A stretch of 64,000 nucleotides of DNA from Dipteronia dyeriana (GCA_032871835.1 CM065299.1:96920652-96984651), one strand, 5' to 3'; shown: positions 37,817-49,600, counted from the stretch's first letter. The notes: generated by a model not told the origin, from the sequence alone. Numbers and translations are program-made.

Positions 37817-38990
37817 ATCCCTGAAGGATATAAAATGAATGAAAATTTAAAACATAGAAGTTTGTATTCAATTAAGCTACAAAGATCCTTATACGGGTTA
37901 AAACAATTTGGGCGCATGTGGTACAACCGCTTAAGCGAGTATTTATTGAAAGAGGATTATGCAAATAATCCAATTTTCCCGCGTGTGTTCATTAAAAAAT
38001 CAGAAATTGGATTTGTTATCATTGCAGTATCTGTTGATGATTTAAATCTCATTGGCAATTTTGAAGAACTCACAAAAACTGCATCTTACTTAAAAGATGA
38101 ATTTGAAATGAAAGACCTTGGTAAAACGAAATTTTGTTTCGGCCTGCAGATCGAGCATTTACCAAACAAAATATTTATTCATCAATCGACATATACGGAA
38201 AGAGTCTTAAAGCGTTTTTATATGGATAAAGCTTATCCATTACGCACTCCAATGGTTGTTCGATCATTTGATATAGATAAAGATCCATTTCGTCCAAAAG
38301 AAGATGGTGAAGAGCTTCTTGGTCCTGAAGTACCATATTTAAATGCAATTTGGGCACTTATGTACCTTGCAAACTGTACAAGGCCTGAAATTGCATTTGC
38401 AGTTTATTTACTAGCAAGGTATAGTTCTGCACCAACGAGAAGACATTGGAATTGTGTTAAGCATGTATTGTGTTATCTTTGTGGAACAATTGATATGGGG
38501 TTATTTTACTCAAAGGGATCAAAATCACAATTATCCGGATATGCGGATGCTGGATACCTTTCCGATCCACATAAAACTCGTTCACAAACAGGATATTTAT
38601 TTACCTGTGGAAATACTGCTATCTCATGGAGATCTATTAAACAAACAATGGTTGCCACTTCCTCAAACCATTAGGAGATATTGGCAATTCATGAAGCTAG
38701 TAGGGAGTCTATTTGGTTAAGATCCATGATACAACATATTCGGGAAACATGTGGACTATCTTCAATAAAAAATAGTCCCACACTATTATATGAAGATAAT
38801 GGTGCTTGCATTATACAGATTAAATGAGGCTATATTAAAGGTGATCGAACAAAGCACATTTCATCACCAAAAAAATTCTATACACGAGTTCCAAAAGAAT
38901 GGTGAAATAGATATTCAAAAAAATACGCTCAAGTGAAAATCTTGCAAATTTATTTACAAAAACATTGTCAACTGCAACATTCACAAAGTT
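37172..38990 (+). pseudogene. Copia reverse transcriptase and RNase H remnants
   Basis: The RT begins near WKEEIQIELNSLEKREVF and YKWVFIRKQN, stops after KARLVAQGFS, then continues for 340 codons at 37652-38674 (MDVVTAYLYGSID, KIPEGYK, LYGLKQ). The active-site motif reads SVDDLNLIG where relatives have YVDD. RNase H follows (SGYADAGYLSD, LLYEDNGACI) with stops after TSSNH and QIK. An in-frame (TA)n insertion interrupts RT (see separate entry). Confidence 0.9.
37759..37812 (+). repeat. (TA)n microsatellite inside the copia RT frame
   Basis: About 54 bases of alternating TA sit between the codons for SIDTD and MKIPEGYK and read as an (Ile-Tyr)n run without breaking the frame. Relatives have only IYMKIPEGY here, so the short native ATATAT has probably expanded. 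Confidence 0.9.
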
Positions 38991-39316
38991 AGTGCATCAT
39001 ATTGGGATGCGGCAATTGAAAAGTATTTCTCAAAACAATTGAGACAACAACATCAAAATGAGCGTATTGATGATGGGGAGTAATTGTTATGGATGAAAAT
39101 ATATATAATACATACTGTACTCTTTTTCCTTTATTGAGTTTTTATCCCACATGGTTTTTCTCAGTAAGGTTTTAATGAGGCAGTTGTTATCACCTCTAAC
39201 ATTATCTTTCAAATACATATGAATAATGTACTCTTTTTCCTTCACTAGTGTTTTTTCCCACAGGGTTTTTATTAGTAAAGGTTTTAACGAGACATATTCT
39301 ATGTAAAATGGACATT

Positions 39317-39632
39317 TAAGGGGGAGTATTATGAAAATACAATATGAGTGAATGTTCATCCAATATTACAATGTAACTTATGATTATTCACCTTCCCTAA
39401 TTGATTCTCAAGTTTATGGCACCATTGATTCTCATGTTTATGGCACCATTGATTCTCATGTTTATTGTTAATGTCTTTTCATATTTGTAACTGCTATATT
39501 GTGAGCCTATAAAAGAGAGGACTCACCAAGTCGTAAACACCATTGAGAAGTGAATAAAATATCATATTTATATATTGATTTTTCCTTGATTTTTTCTTGC
39601 GTTCTTGTACTATTACTGTTGATTTCATTTCA
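39317..39632 (+). repeat. Polypurine tract and 3' LTR of the copia element
   Basis: The purine tract TAAGGGGGAG (39317-39326) abuts the 3' LTR (39327-39632). The LTR begins TATTATG, a G-to-A change from the 5' copy, and ends ATTTCATTTCA just before the target duplication AAACA. It carries a tandem copy of the phrase TTTATGGCACCATTGATTCTC. Confidence 0.93.
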
Positions 39633-40083
39633 AAACACGTATTTTATCTTAATTTTCTTTGATACGAACATTATTTTTATTTAGAGTTTCAATACCTGAA
39701 AAAAAACTAACGTTTTTTTTTTCAATTTCTCCTCATGAAATACTAAAGAAAAGAAAAGAAAAGAAAAGAAAAGAAAAGAAAAAATAATGATTTTCGTGGT
39801 CTGCTGTAGACTTTGTGGATCAAGTTTTTCTCATGGAATAGTTGTCATGTCAATAGTTGTGCCTTGTCACTTGTCACTTGTCACTTGTAACCAAACTAGT
39901 AAAGGTCAATTGAAGGAAGGGTAATTAAGTAATTTCACTGGCAGGCACCCTCTTCTTTCCGACGCGGAGAGCACTCCACGTCTGACGCATTTTGTTTTGA
40001 CTCGAAAATCACGCAATCCTCAATCTTTGCCGTCCATCCACCATGCTGATTCAAATCACTTACCAAATCACCTCACTAAATGC

Positions 40084-40507
40084 CACGTGTACACGCAAGG
40101 TTTCATAAGTTTCATTAAATAAAAAATTAGATACATAACACCTCATCCCTTGCGACCCTCTATGACGTTTATATTATCGAGGGCAATAAATTGTGAAATC
40201 CAACGGCCAGGACAAGGCCACGGCTCACAGAACTTAGATAATATCTCTGCCAACAAGGCGTCAGTTGGCTTAAAAAGGACATCAAAATTCAAATCACGTG
40301 CTTAGGAAGTGGTCCCCACATGTGTCGGTCGCGTGTGTGGTCCGGACACTGACGTGTCCCAAGCAGGGAGCTCAGAACCATGCGGGCCCCACCAGCATGA
40401 GAGGTTGCGTAGCCAGCTCACACTTCACCTCTCTCCCTGTAGACTTTCTAGAGATTTTACACGACCCACTTTTATTGCCAGATCTCCACGTGGGAGGAAT
40501 CCACGTG
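40084..40507. promoter_or_regulatory. Cluster of four perfect G-boxes plus an ABRE-like site
   Basis: CACGTG occurs at 40084-40089, 40295-40300, 40487-40492 and 40502-40507, and TGACGTGTC at 40350-40358. This density looks like an ABA- or light-responsive promoter. No adjacent gene was found, so the function is unknown. Confidence 0.45.
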
Positions 40508-40658
40508 CCTGTATCCAATTGGATTTTTTCCTCACGCCCCTTCATCGATTCAATCGGACATGGAGGAAATTAAAATTGAAAAAAACAGCACAAGCAAACT
40601 TTTATATTTATTTTTCGTGCTCTATCATGAGGAATCCATATGACCCCGATGGCCCGAT

Positions 40659-40680
40659 TTGCACCAGCTGACTGGTGCAA
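40659..40680. repeat. Short perfect hairpin
   Basis: TTGCACCAG, a CTGA loop, then CTGGTGCAA: nine-base perfect inverted arms. It is an isolated palindrome at the end of the G-box-rich stretch, with no known role. Confidence 0.7.
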
Positions 40681-41976
40681 TAAACTATTGAAAAATTGAT
40701 ACGTGGCAATTGGAGATTTTAAAAAACTAGTTTAATAGTGGTTGTATCTATGATTAGCCGGTATCACATAAATGTATCGGATTGGATTGAATTAAAATTA
40801 ATTAAATGATTAAAATAATCATATCCTTTGATTGGTTCTGGTATAATTTTTTTTATATATTTAATATAGTATGAAATCGATTAATCTAAAATTAAATTAA
40901 CTAATTTTTAAATAAATAAATAAATTTATTTTTTAAAAATAAAAATAATAAAAGTTATTTAAAATTAATATAAAAAAATAACATTTCAAATTAGTATTTA
41001 ATATTTTTAAATATAACATTTTATAATTAAATAAATAAATAAAGCAAGAAGAATTTTTTTAAAAAAAATTAAGACTAAATAGCTCCACCAAACCTAGATA
41101 AAAGGATTGTATAAAATTGGATCAGTTAAAATAATTATTTAAATAATTTTTTTTCCCTGACAGTTTTTCTTCCCTCTTTTCCTCCATAGTTTCTAATGAA
41201 AATTATGCTAGTTCGTCTAAATCATTTTTCCAAAATCATACCAAAATATGACATACGAGTTATAAGTTATAACTAAAGATTCATTCAAATATGTGATAAA
41301 TAGATTTCTAGCTACCCCGCCATCAATCTATCATCTCTAAAGCTTTAGGATTGGTATAAATCAAATTGTCACATTCTTTACACAACGTTTTTGGTAACCA
41401 GCATTACTCTTATCTAAAAGTAATGTTATATTACTAACACATTTACACTTAAATGATATGATAAGTTGGTATATAACTATCATATTATTAATATATCGTT
41501 TTATAATCATTTGAATAGAAAAATTGAATAATTTTTATAGATAACCGTGACATTATTTATACGAAAATATGATATATTTACTTATATTTTATTTTCCGAA
41601 TTGTTTGGGCATAATTTTAAATTAATAATTTGGATATACTAACAATTCTCTTTTATTGAATACTTATTTAGTTGTTTTACTAAACTTTTTTTAAGCATTT
41701 ATGATTTATTAAACATTTTTTAAAGTATTCAATTATTATATAAATGTGAGGTACAACATCATATATATATTATCCCATCTATTAATTTTTTATTTTTTTT
41801 TAAAAGCCATATTTCACACGTCAAAATTTAGTTGACGGGTGGACCAATAAGAAGACAAAATGCAATTTTTTTAGTCTACGATTTTAGCCTATTAAATTAA
41901 TTTTGGTGTTCACGCTATCATCCTTGCTTAACATTGTCGGTTAATGTTTTAATTATTATATCATATTCGTGTCAAT

Positions 41977-42916
41977 CGTTAGTAAACAAACGACACTTCA
42001 CGGAAATGTTACTAAATATAACATAAAATAATAGCAAAAAAAAAAGAAAAAGAAAAAGAAAAATAAAAAGGAAGACATAATCAAATACAATCACACGTGA
42101 CATAAAAATTTACGTGATAACCCAAATTTAAAAAAGACCACGGTCGTTAGGACGACAGGAGATAATTCCACAATATAACAAATTATTACAACCACATATT
42201 AATGATTCTCTCACTAAAATACCTCAAATTCAATTACAACCAATATTCTCTTAAGATCTCTATAATATTTGCTATTTTAATCCTCCCACAATAACCTAGC
42301 TATTATGGTCTATTTATATGAAATACAGAGAATTTAAGATAAAATGAAATCATACTCCTATACATATAAGAATTACTTGTTCCATATAAACATTATTTCT
42401 TATTTATGACAAGTCTTCTTGTTAAGAAGAAATCATTATCCTTCAAGTACACGACTTTCCTATTCTTCATGAAGACAAACTCTTTTTCCTTTTCCGATAA
42501 GCATAAGAATTTCTAGAAGAAAACCTTTCCTATTTTCACGCAACATTCATGATCTGGGCAAAATTCACCGTTACCGCAGTTCGGGTCGAGATTTGCAACA
42601 GGTGCCCTACAACGCAGAAAGCCGCTGAAATCCACCGCTCAGAATACAACGGTTGGCGCATTTGCCTTGGGCGCAATCTACACTGCGAGATACTCACTGG
42701 AATTGACCACTCCTTATGTCGCGGTATATGCGTCTTGTCTGCACCACTGTCCACGCCACGATTCCTTTCGGAATTGGTTTCTTCAATTGTTCTTTGGTTT
42801 TCAAGTCTTCATCGAACACGATCTTCTACTTCCAAACGATTCCCACGTCTTCAGGAAGGCTCCGCATTTGTTGAATCTCGTTTGATAACCACTGGGAATA
42901 CAAGCTATATCTAACA
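41977..42916 (-). repeat. 3' LTR of the gag-only copia element
   Basis: It aligns along its length with 44128-45139. It ends ATATCTAACA on the + strand and is followed by the polypyrimidine complement of the purine tract. The 5' edge is degenerate (CGTTAG instead of TGTTGG). Reading frames inside it (42549-42914) are LTR sequence, not genes. Confidence 0.85.
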
Positions 42917-44127
42917 ATCCTCCCTTATGGCAAGAATTCCTAACAAAAATTTCGTCCACAACTACGATTCTCATAATTGAGAATCAAAATACTCATCACG
43001 AGGTATAAACCACTTAGGAACACCCATCTCAAGATTTCAATGGCATAAGTCAAAATTTACCTTGCTGAAAAATGTGGTGCAACTCCTCACATTAGGTTCC
43101 TAGGGAGTTCGTTCAGTCATCGACATCTTTGTCCCTCACACACCTTGCATCACCTCCCAACCAATGCTCGTGCATAATTGTGGACCCGCTATCAGTAACA
43201 CATCATCTTTCATGACAACTAGTGGTCATGACATGAGGATGTTTATGCTTCTCTAGAGGGCATCACTGTAGTCGAAATCAAGAGAGGTGATTGCTATATC
43301 CTTCTCTTTGGAGCCTTTAGCCGCACTTGTCTTCTTATTTTGACAATCCTTCCTTATAAGACCAGACTATCCACATCCCCAACAAGTGACTTTCCTTTTA
43401 GAGTCTCCCCTTTTTCTGTCAACCAAAAGAGTAGAGTTATCAAAAGATTTACCTTTACTATTTAGCCTTCGTTCCTCAAAGCTTAGTTATTTCGTTACAT
43501 CTCCAAAACATATGGTTGAACTCCCATGCATCAAGATTGGCTTCATGTGCCATAGGACGATGGAAGGGACTAGATAAGTCTTATTACTTTATCTTATTCA
43601 TTAATCTTCACTTCAATCGACTATAATTCAAAAACTATTCCATTGACCACTCCAAGATGATCGAAAATTTTCGTACCTTCAATCATCTGTAACATGTAAA
43701 ACTGCTCATTCAGGTAGAATAGGTTGCAAATGGTCTTTGTTTGATACAATTCTTCAAGCCTCTCCTAAAGTTTTTTGCTGAATATGTTCTATGAATATTT
43801 ACAAGAACATTTTTGGCCTCGTAAAATCGTATCGCATTTACAGCCTTTTCGTCCAAATCATCTCAATCATCATTGCTCATCACAGGTTTTCCACAACTAG
43901 TACCGGCCGTTTCTTTGCTATAATTTCCATAGCCTTCAGGGTTTGCAGGGATTGACTTACCCTTCAACGCCTTGTGTAAGTCGTACGGGATTAGCAAATC
44001 TTTGACTTGAACTTGCCACAAGCCAAAGTTAATCTTTCCTTCAAACTTTTCAACCTTGAATCTCATCATCTTTGCCATATCTAGTTTGTTAAGACCACTA
44101 TCAAGCAACCAAAGCTTTGATACTAAT
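42917..44127 (-). pseudogene. Copia gag remnant (Tnt1-like) in the gag-only element
   Basis: From an ATG at 44078 the minus strand reads MAKMMRFKVEKFEGKINFGLWQ..., then HKALKGKSIPANPE, typical of Tnt1/BARE-type gag. Weaker homologous text continues (DLDEKAVNAIRFYEAKNV). A damaged zinc knuckle (CWGCG, stop, SGLIRKDC, missing its His) lies near 43345-43395. Protease, integrase and RT are absent, and the sequence passes straight to the purine tract. Confidence 0.82.
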
Positions 44128-45139
44128 TGTTGGAGAACAAACGTCATTACGCGGAAGCGTTACCGGATACACAAACAAACATCAGCAAAAGAAAAATAAG
44201 AAGGAAGATAATCAAATCCAATCACACACAACACAAGAACTTACGTGGAAACCAAAATTAGGAAAAAACCACGGCCGTCGGGGGCGACAAAAGAAAGTTC
44301 CACTATGTAGCAAATTATTATAACCACACACTCAATATTCGCTCTCTAAAATACCCCAAACCACGTCCGTCAAGACGACAAAATAAAGCTCCACTATGTA
44401 GCAAATTATTACAACCACATACTCAGGATTCTCTCTCTAAAATACCCTAAGCCCAATTATATCAAATGCTCTCTTGAAATCTCTCTAATAATTGCTATTT
44501 TGCTCCACCCATAATAGCCTAGCCATGATGGTCTATTTATATGAATTACAGGGAGTTTAAGATAAAAGAAAATCTTACTCCTATACACACAAGAATTACT
44601 TGTTCCACATAAATACTATTACTTATTTATGACAGGTCTTCTTGTTAATGAGAAATCATTTTCCTTTAAGTATAGGACTTTCCTATTTTTCACGAAGACA
44701 AACAATTTTTCCTTTTCCGATAAGCACAAGAACTTCTAGAAGAAAATCTTTCCTATATTCACACAACATACCTGATTTGGGCAAAATTCGCCATTACCAC
44801 GGTTCGGGTCGCGGTTAGCAACCCGTGCCCTACACCGCGAAAAGTCACTGAAGTCCACCGCTCAAAATACCATGGTTGGTGCCTTTACCTCCATCGTGGT
44901 CTACACCACAATATACTCACTGGAATTGACTGCTCATTATGTCGTGGTATATACGCATTGTCCGCACCACAGTCCACGCCGTGGTTCTTTCCGCAATTCG
45001 TTTCTTCATTTCTTCATTGGTCTTCAAGCATCCTTTAATCACGATCTCCTACTTCCAAACGATTCTCACATTTCCATAAAGTCTCCACATTGATTGAATC
45101 TCATTTGGTAACCATTGAGAATACGAGTCATATACAACA
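44128..45139 (-). repeat. 5' LTR of the gag-only copia element, with internal duplication
   Basis: It starts TGTTGGAGAAC and ends CATATACAACA on the + strand. It is about 70 bp longer than its partner, mostly because a 92-bp segment is tandemly duplicated (44267-44358 and 44359-44450, each starting AACCACG and including CCACTATGTAGCAAATTATT). Confidence 0.85.
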
Positions 45140-47051
45140 TCAACTCGAATATAACTCGTGTAATTAAGTATGTCATAGCTCACAACACTTGTTTACTAAA
45201 TTGGAACCATATTCATGTTGTTCTTAATTCCTATGTCATATAAAAAACTATCACTCTAGTGTTGCTTGATACAAAAAGTATAAATGATTTAGGTTTGTGT
45301 ATATTGTGACTTGTCAAAATTACTATTATTAACAAGTATCCATTGTAGCTTGGTGATGAAGAGGTCGAAGGTTGGTACCCGATGCAACCTTTATCCCTGG
45401 CAATCGCAAGCGTTCAGTGATCATTATATGATTCCAGTCAAGTCAATGAGTTGATCAATCAAACTGTCATTTCAGATGAGTTCTTTTGTTAGAACACCTG
45501 TAATTGCATGCTTTCCGATCTTTGTTGTCTCTTATCTATCTCTCATTCAATCTTTGCTCTTTCCGTTTAGATTACTCGTTCATCCTCGTATGGTTTCAAA
45601 TTCAAATTAAAAATTCATTTTGAAATTATTTAAAGAAAGATTCTGATTTTAAAGTATCAAGTCTAGATGACCAGACTTGATTTTTTAAACATTCATATTT
45701 TCTAATCGAAACTAATATATTTATAAAAACGATATTTTACTCTTACTATACATCAATATTTTACTTTCTATATTTGAAAGATTTAATGTTATATATATAT
45801 ACGAACTTGTATTAACATTTTTAATAACTCATGTACTATAAACACATAGGCTCATTTTGTACAATATATTAGATTATATTGGATTGGACTATATTAGTAT
45901 TAATACAACCGTGTGTTTGATGATATATTATATTATAGTGAATTAAGTTATTTCAAGTAGACTTTATTGTAGTCTATTATATTATAAAAATATAATATGA
46001 AAATAAGTAAATTGTTCGTTTTAAATATTCTTACGATGAATAAATCAATAAATATTTTTAAATAAAAAATCAATAAATATTTAGTTTTATTAATATGAAA
46101 ATTTAAATAATACAATACAACTTAATACCATCAAATATTATGGGGTCGTTTGTTTTTTTATCTGAAGACAAAACAATCTTGATTTTTTTTAAAGACTGAA
46201 ATCTGAATTTGAATGATATGTTTTTTTTTCTCATATCTGAATGTATTGTCAACACGTTTATTTTTTAAAAATAAAATTGTCTAAAAACAAGTATTTTTAC
46301 ATTTATACTCATGTTAAACAATTATACATATAATATAAAATAAAAACAATCTAAAAATAATAATTATATATGAACACATATGATCGTAATCTTCTTATTT
46401 ACAAACAAACTTTATTTTTACTAAGAAAAGAAAATAGTTTTTTTTTAATAAAATAAAATAAAAGGTGCAACAGGAAAACTCATACAAAACACTTAAAAAA
46501 ATACATCACGCTAATATAATAATAAAGTATTGATATTAAACACTAATATGTGAAGCGATTAGGATTTTTTTAATTTTTAAAGTTATTTAAAATAAACAAT
46601 ATATTAAAATAAATATTTTTATACCATATATAATTATGATAAAATTGGAAATATATTAATTCCTACTGCTAAGGATAAGCATCAGTGTCAGTATCAGCCA
46701 AAGAAAGAGAAACAAGAGCTCTTTCATATAGAGGGGATAATATCGAAAGAAAATATTTTGGATTGCATTTAATACAATTAAATGATATAAAATTAAGTAA
46801 AAAATCAATTTTAGTATTTTAAATTGTTTGACCACTTAAAAAAACAAAATAATTTAATAATTATGATTCAGACCCATTAAATTTTAAGTGAAAAAATACA
46901 CAAACCCTATATATTAGTTAATACGGTTTTTACAGTATTAAACAATTAAAATATATTAAAATAATTCAATTTTAGTATATTTTATTTGGTGAATACAATA
47001 TAATACAGTCTATGAAACATGACCATATATTATTGGATTTTTTTACTCTCC

Positions 47052-47083
<32 letters not shown>

Positions 47084-47690
47084 GTATTATTAGAATTCTC
47101 TTGATTTTTTTTATAGTAATATATTATTAAAACATTTACTATGCAAATATGGTTCGTGAAAAAAAAAAAGATGTCACATTATTAATTGATATTCTGTTAA
47201 AAAAATCTTTCTCTAATGCAATTATGTATATTCAACCTCAAACTGACATGATAAAAAAATATTAGATATTATCAATATGGCCATCCACTTTCGGTATGTT
47301 GTATAAATTTTTTTTTAGGTTGATTCAGCAAACATTTAAAGTTGATATTAATTTTTTTTTTAATTTTTTATAAGAAAATGAAATAGAACGTATCATTAAA
47401 ATAAAATATATTTTAAATGAAATTATTAGAAACTAAATTTTAAATTAATCATTTATTAAGTATATATTTATATCATAGAGAAAGTAAGTCTTGATATTAT
47501 ATAAACTTTTTTTTTAATAATATTTTTGTGAATCGGAAAAAGGAAAATTTTATGTTTTGAATTAATCTTACGTCAGCTGCACCGGATTTTTTTCCGGAAT
47601 CTTAGCAATATTTAAATGAAATTATGAAATGGCAATACGAGCGGGCATGTCCAAAACTCCAAATGCATTGATATTAAAAGCGCGCATCTG
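45140..47690. other. AT-rich spacer with MITE-like fragments
   Basis: No gene is seen. At about 45850-46140 and 46870-47040 two AT-rich, partly self-complementary patches resemble each other and 20110-20270. A likely hAT-type MITE end (GGGGTCGTTTGTTTTTTTAT) starts at 46142. Short (CT)n and (AT)n microsatellites lie near 47050-47085. Confidence 0.4.
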
Positions 47691-47699
47691 ACTGGGCCT

Positions 47700-47975
47700 A
47701 GTGGGGTGTGACGTCATCGTCAGAAGGCCACGTCAGAGGAGAACCTGGGCCGTTGATTAGCTGGCGATATCAACGGCGATGCGTGATTTACGGTGGGCCG
47801 AGAAAAAGACATGTGATTGGAGGGATCTGACGTGGTGACCTTCTTCTTTTCTAATTTTTTTTAATGGGGTTTAATCAGACAAGGCATTGGTCCCGACAAA
47901 ATGACGTGTCTTGCAGGCACATGGTTTACTATTTACTAAGCAAAACATTGGTGGGTCCCAGTTGACGTGACCTGA
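47700..47975. promoter_or_regulatory. Cluster of five TGACGT-type bZIP sites without a gene
   Basis: TGACGTCA (47709-47716), CCACGTCA (47728-47735), TGACGTGG (47828-47835), TGACGTGTC (47902-47910) and TGACGTGA (47963-47970) fall within 262 bp of unusually GC-rich sequence. It looks like a promoter, but no adjacent coding sequence was recognised. A MITE starts 150 bp to the right. Confidence 0.45.
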
Positions 47976-48119
47976 AACAATTGTTCAGATCAGATCCGGT
48001 ACGCTAGTCAAATGTGTGTATAATTCTCCTTTTCTCCTCGGTATACTTTTATATTCACGAAAATGCCCCTACTCGCCGCTTTTGCTGAAATATCTGGTCT
48101 CCCCGTTCACACTCTGATT

Positions 48120-48777
48120 TAGGGATGGATAAAAAATCAATAAATCAAACCGAACCGAACCGAACCGAAATAGTGGATCAAAACGATCTAATTGGTTTTT
48201 TATCGGTTTTGATTGAGTGATCGGTTCGGTTCGATTCTAATTTAAAAAAAGTCGGTTGGATTAGTTTTTGTCCGATTTAGTTTCAAAAACCGGATAACCG
48301 AACCGGTATCAGACTATAATTTTTTTTAAAAAAAACTAATTTTACCTTCCACTCTTCGCTCCTCAATTATTATGTGTGTTTTATTGGATTTTAAAATGTA
48401 ATTTGATTTTGTTTGATATTGACTATTGTATTGACTATTGTATTAACTATCAACAAAAAAATTGGATGACACGTATTTTGAAATGTGTTTACTGTTTTGT
48501 ATTGGTTTTTATAGTTTTTTAATATGTTTTTATTGTGATGTAAATAAATTTGGCCCAATAGGTTCAAAAAAATAAACTAAATATGTAATAAATGAAATTT
48601 AGAATTTTGGCCCATCAGACCCAAAACCAAAAAAATCGAACCGAACCGAACCGTTCCAATTCGGTTGGTTTTTATCGGTTGACAAATATCAATTTGATTG
48701 AATCAGATCATTTTTTTTAAACCGAATTTTATCGATTCTATGCAAAATCTAATCCGTCCAATCAACGTCTACCTCTA
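48120..48777. mobile_element. MITE-like element rich in AACCGAACC
   Basis: The ends TAGGGATGGATAAAAA and (reversed) TAGAGGTAGACGTTG are weakly alike. The inner arms carry (CCGAA)n on one side and GGTTCGGTTCG on the other, then again AACCGAACCG near 48640. This composition marks a widespread class of plant non-autonomous elements. No coding capacity. Confidence 0.55.
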
Positions 48778-48968
48778 CGCTGACTACTCTTTGTTTTGGT
48801 TGTCTTGATAGTTTAATTCTTAAAAAAATACAACGTTGATATATATACAACGTTAAATATTATTAGAACTATTTATTCTAACTATTTCAAATATGAATAT
48901 ATCAAAAAAAAAATTGATTGAAATATGATTTTTTTTATTTTAAATAGTTTTAGTATTGATTTTTTAAC

Positions 48969-49102
48969 AAATTTTATTCATAGGTAGATTTCAATGAACT
49001 TATCAATCACAAAAAAAAATCAAATCAAAATTCATTCAAATCAATATAATTTTATGGTGGTACTTATTAATATTAAAATAAAAAATTTCTCATGAGAGAT
49101 TC

Positions 49103-49146
<44 letters not shown>
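48969..49146. mobile_element. Single arm of a foldback MITE next to (TA)n
   Basis: From TTCATAGGTAGATTTCAATG to GAGAGATTCA (end 49103), this matches the right arm of the foldback element at 60061-60447. A (TA)n run follows directly (49104-49146). The left arm is degenerate or missing here. Confidence 0.65.
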
Positions 49147-49149
<3 letters not shown>

Positions 49150-49600
49150 TAAATGGTGAGAAATGTTACATTTTTAAAGCTTTCTCGAACCAAAATGAGT
49201 TATTTAATAAGTTATGTTTAAAAGACGATTGATGCTATTGGCACATTCACTATAGAAATATTTATTCCTCACTTTTAAATTTTTTTATTTAATTATATAA
49301 AATTATATGATTTTATTATTATTATTTTATTTATTTCCTTGACTATCATTTTAGTTATTTTTCAAACTTAATACATCCCGTATCTTTATCAAAATAATAA
49401 TAAAAAAATACACTTCATCTATAATCTTCATATATAGTGTTCTTATATTTATTCGCAAGACTTGTTTTTTCTTCTTATTTCTTGGTAAAATCATCTTTAT
49501 CAAATGCAAACAAAAAATTGTTGTTGGTTGGATTGTTGATGGTAGATTGTGAATGTCATATTAATCGTTTGATGGGTTTTTTAAAGCGATTGAGTTAGAG
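49147..49600. other. Spacer with an extra MULE-terminus-like segment
   Basis: 49150-49240 (AAATGGTGAGAAATGTTAC, then AATAAGTTATGTTTAAAAGAC) resembles the presumed MULE left terminus at 49610-49705 in the same orientation. The rest is AT-rich with no gene. Confidence 0.5.

Larger units (their letters stand above)
33491..39632 (+). mobile_element. Complete but inactive Ty1/copia LTR retrotransposon
   Basis: Two 306-bp LTRs (33491-33796 and 39327-39632) flank gag, protease, integrase, RT and RNase H in copia order. Direct repeats AAACA (33486-33490 and 39633-39637) are an exact 5-bp target duplication. A PBS follows the left LTR (ATCAGCACGA) and a purine tract (AAGGGGGAG) precedes the right LTR. 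The element is 6142 bp. The PBS and short LTRs suggest the Ale/Retrofit group. Several stops per domain make it non-functional. By hand I count about 35 differences between the LTRs (roughly 88-89% identity), mostly transitions. Confidence 0.95.
39638..41976. other. Intergenic spacer; moderately GC-rich first part, AT-rich second part
   Basis: No gene is supported. 39747-39780 holds an (AAAAG)n microsatellite. 39950-40680 is less AT-rich and carries a dense set of ACGT-core motifs (separate entry). From 40700 to 41976 the sequence is AT-rich with possible MITE pieces, including (AATA)n-like runs near 40915 and 41030. The reading frames at 40298-40671 overlap each other, have no recognisable domain and are not called. 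Confidence 0.5.
41977..45139 (-). mobile_element. Gag-only Ty1/copia derivative with long LTRs
   Basis: Two related copies, 41977-42916 and 44128-45139, flank 1.2 kb. On the minus strand the right copy is followed by a PBS (TTAGTATCAAAGCTTTGG, like the initiator-Met TGGTATCAGAGC). The left copy is preceded by a purine tract (AAGGGAGGAT). Imperfect 5-bp target repeats TCAAT and TCAAC flank the ends. The inside codes only gag remnants, so the element lacks all enzymes and must have depended on a partner. The LTR copies have clearly diverged, so the insertion is old. Confidence 0.88.

Noticed and set aside
40298..40671. Two overlapping frames of 91 and 120 codons
   Set aside because: They overlap in different frames, lack a recognisable domain and splice context, and cover the G-box cluster. 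Unusual GC content explains their length.
42549..42914. 121-codon frame, and its counterpart at 44872-45093
   Set aside because: Both lie inside LTRs of the gag-only copia element and are not conserved between the two LTRs.
48180..48250. GGTTCGATTC, resembling a tRNA T-arm
   Set aside because: No acceptor stem, D-arm or anticodon arm pairs around it, and it belongs to a GAACC-rich MITE. No tRNA or rRNA gene was recognised by eye anywhere in the window.
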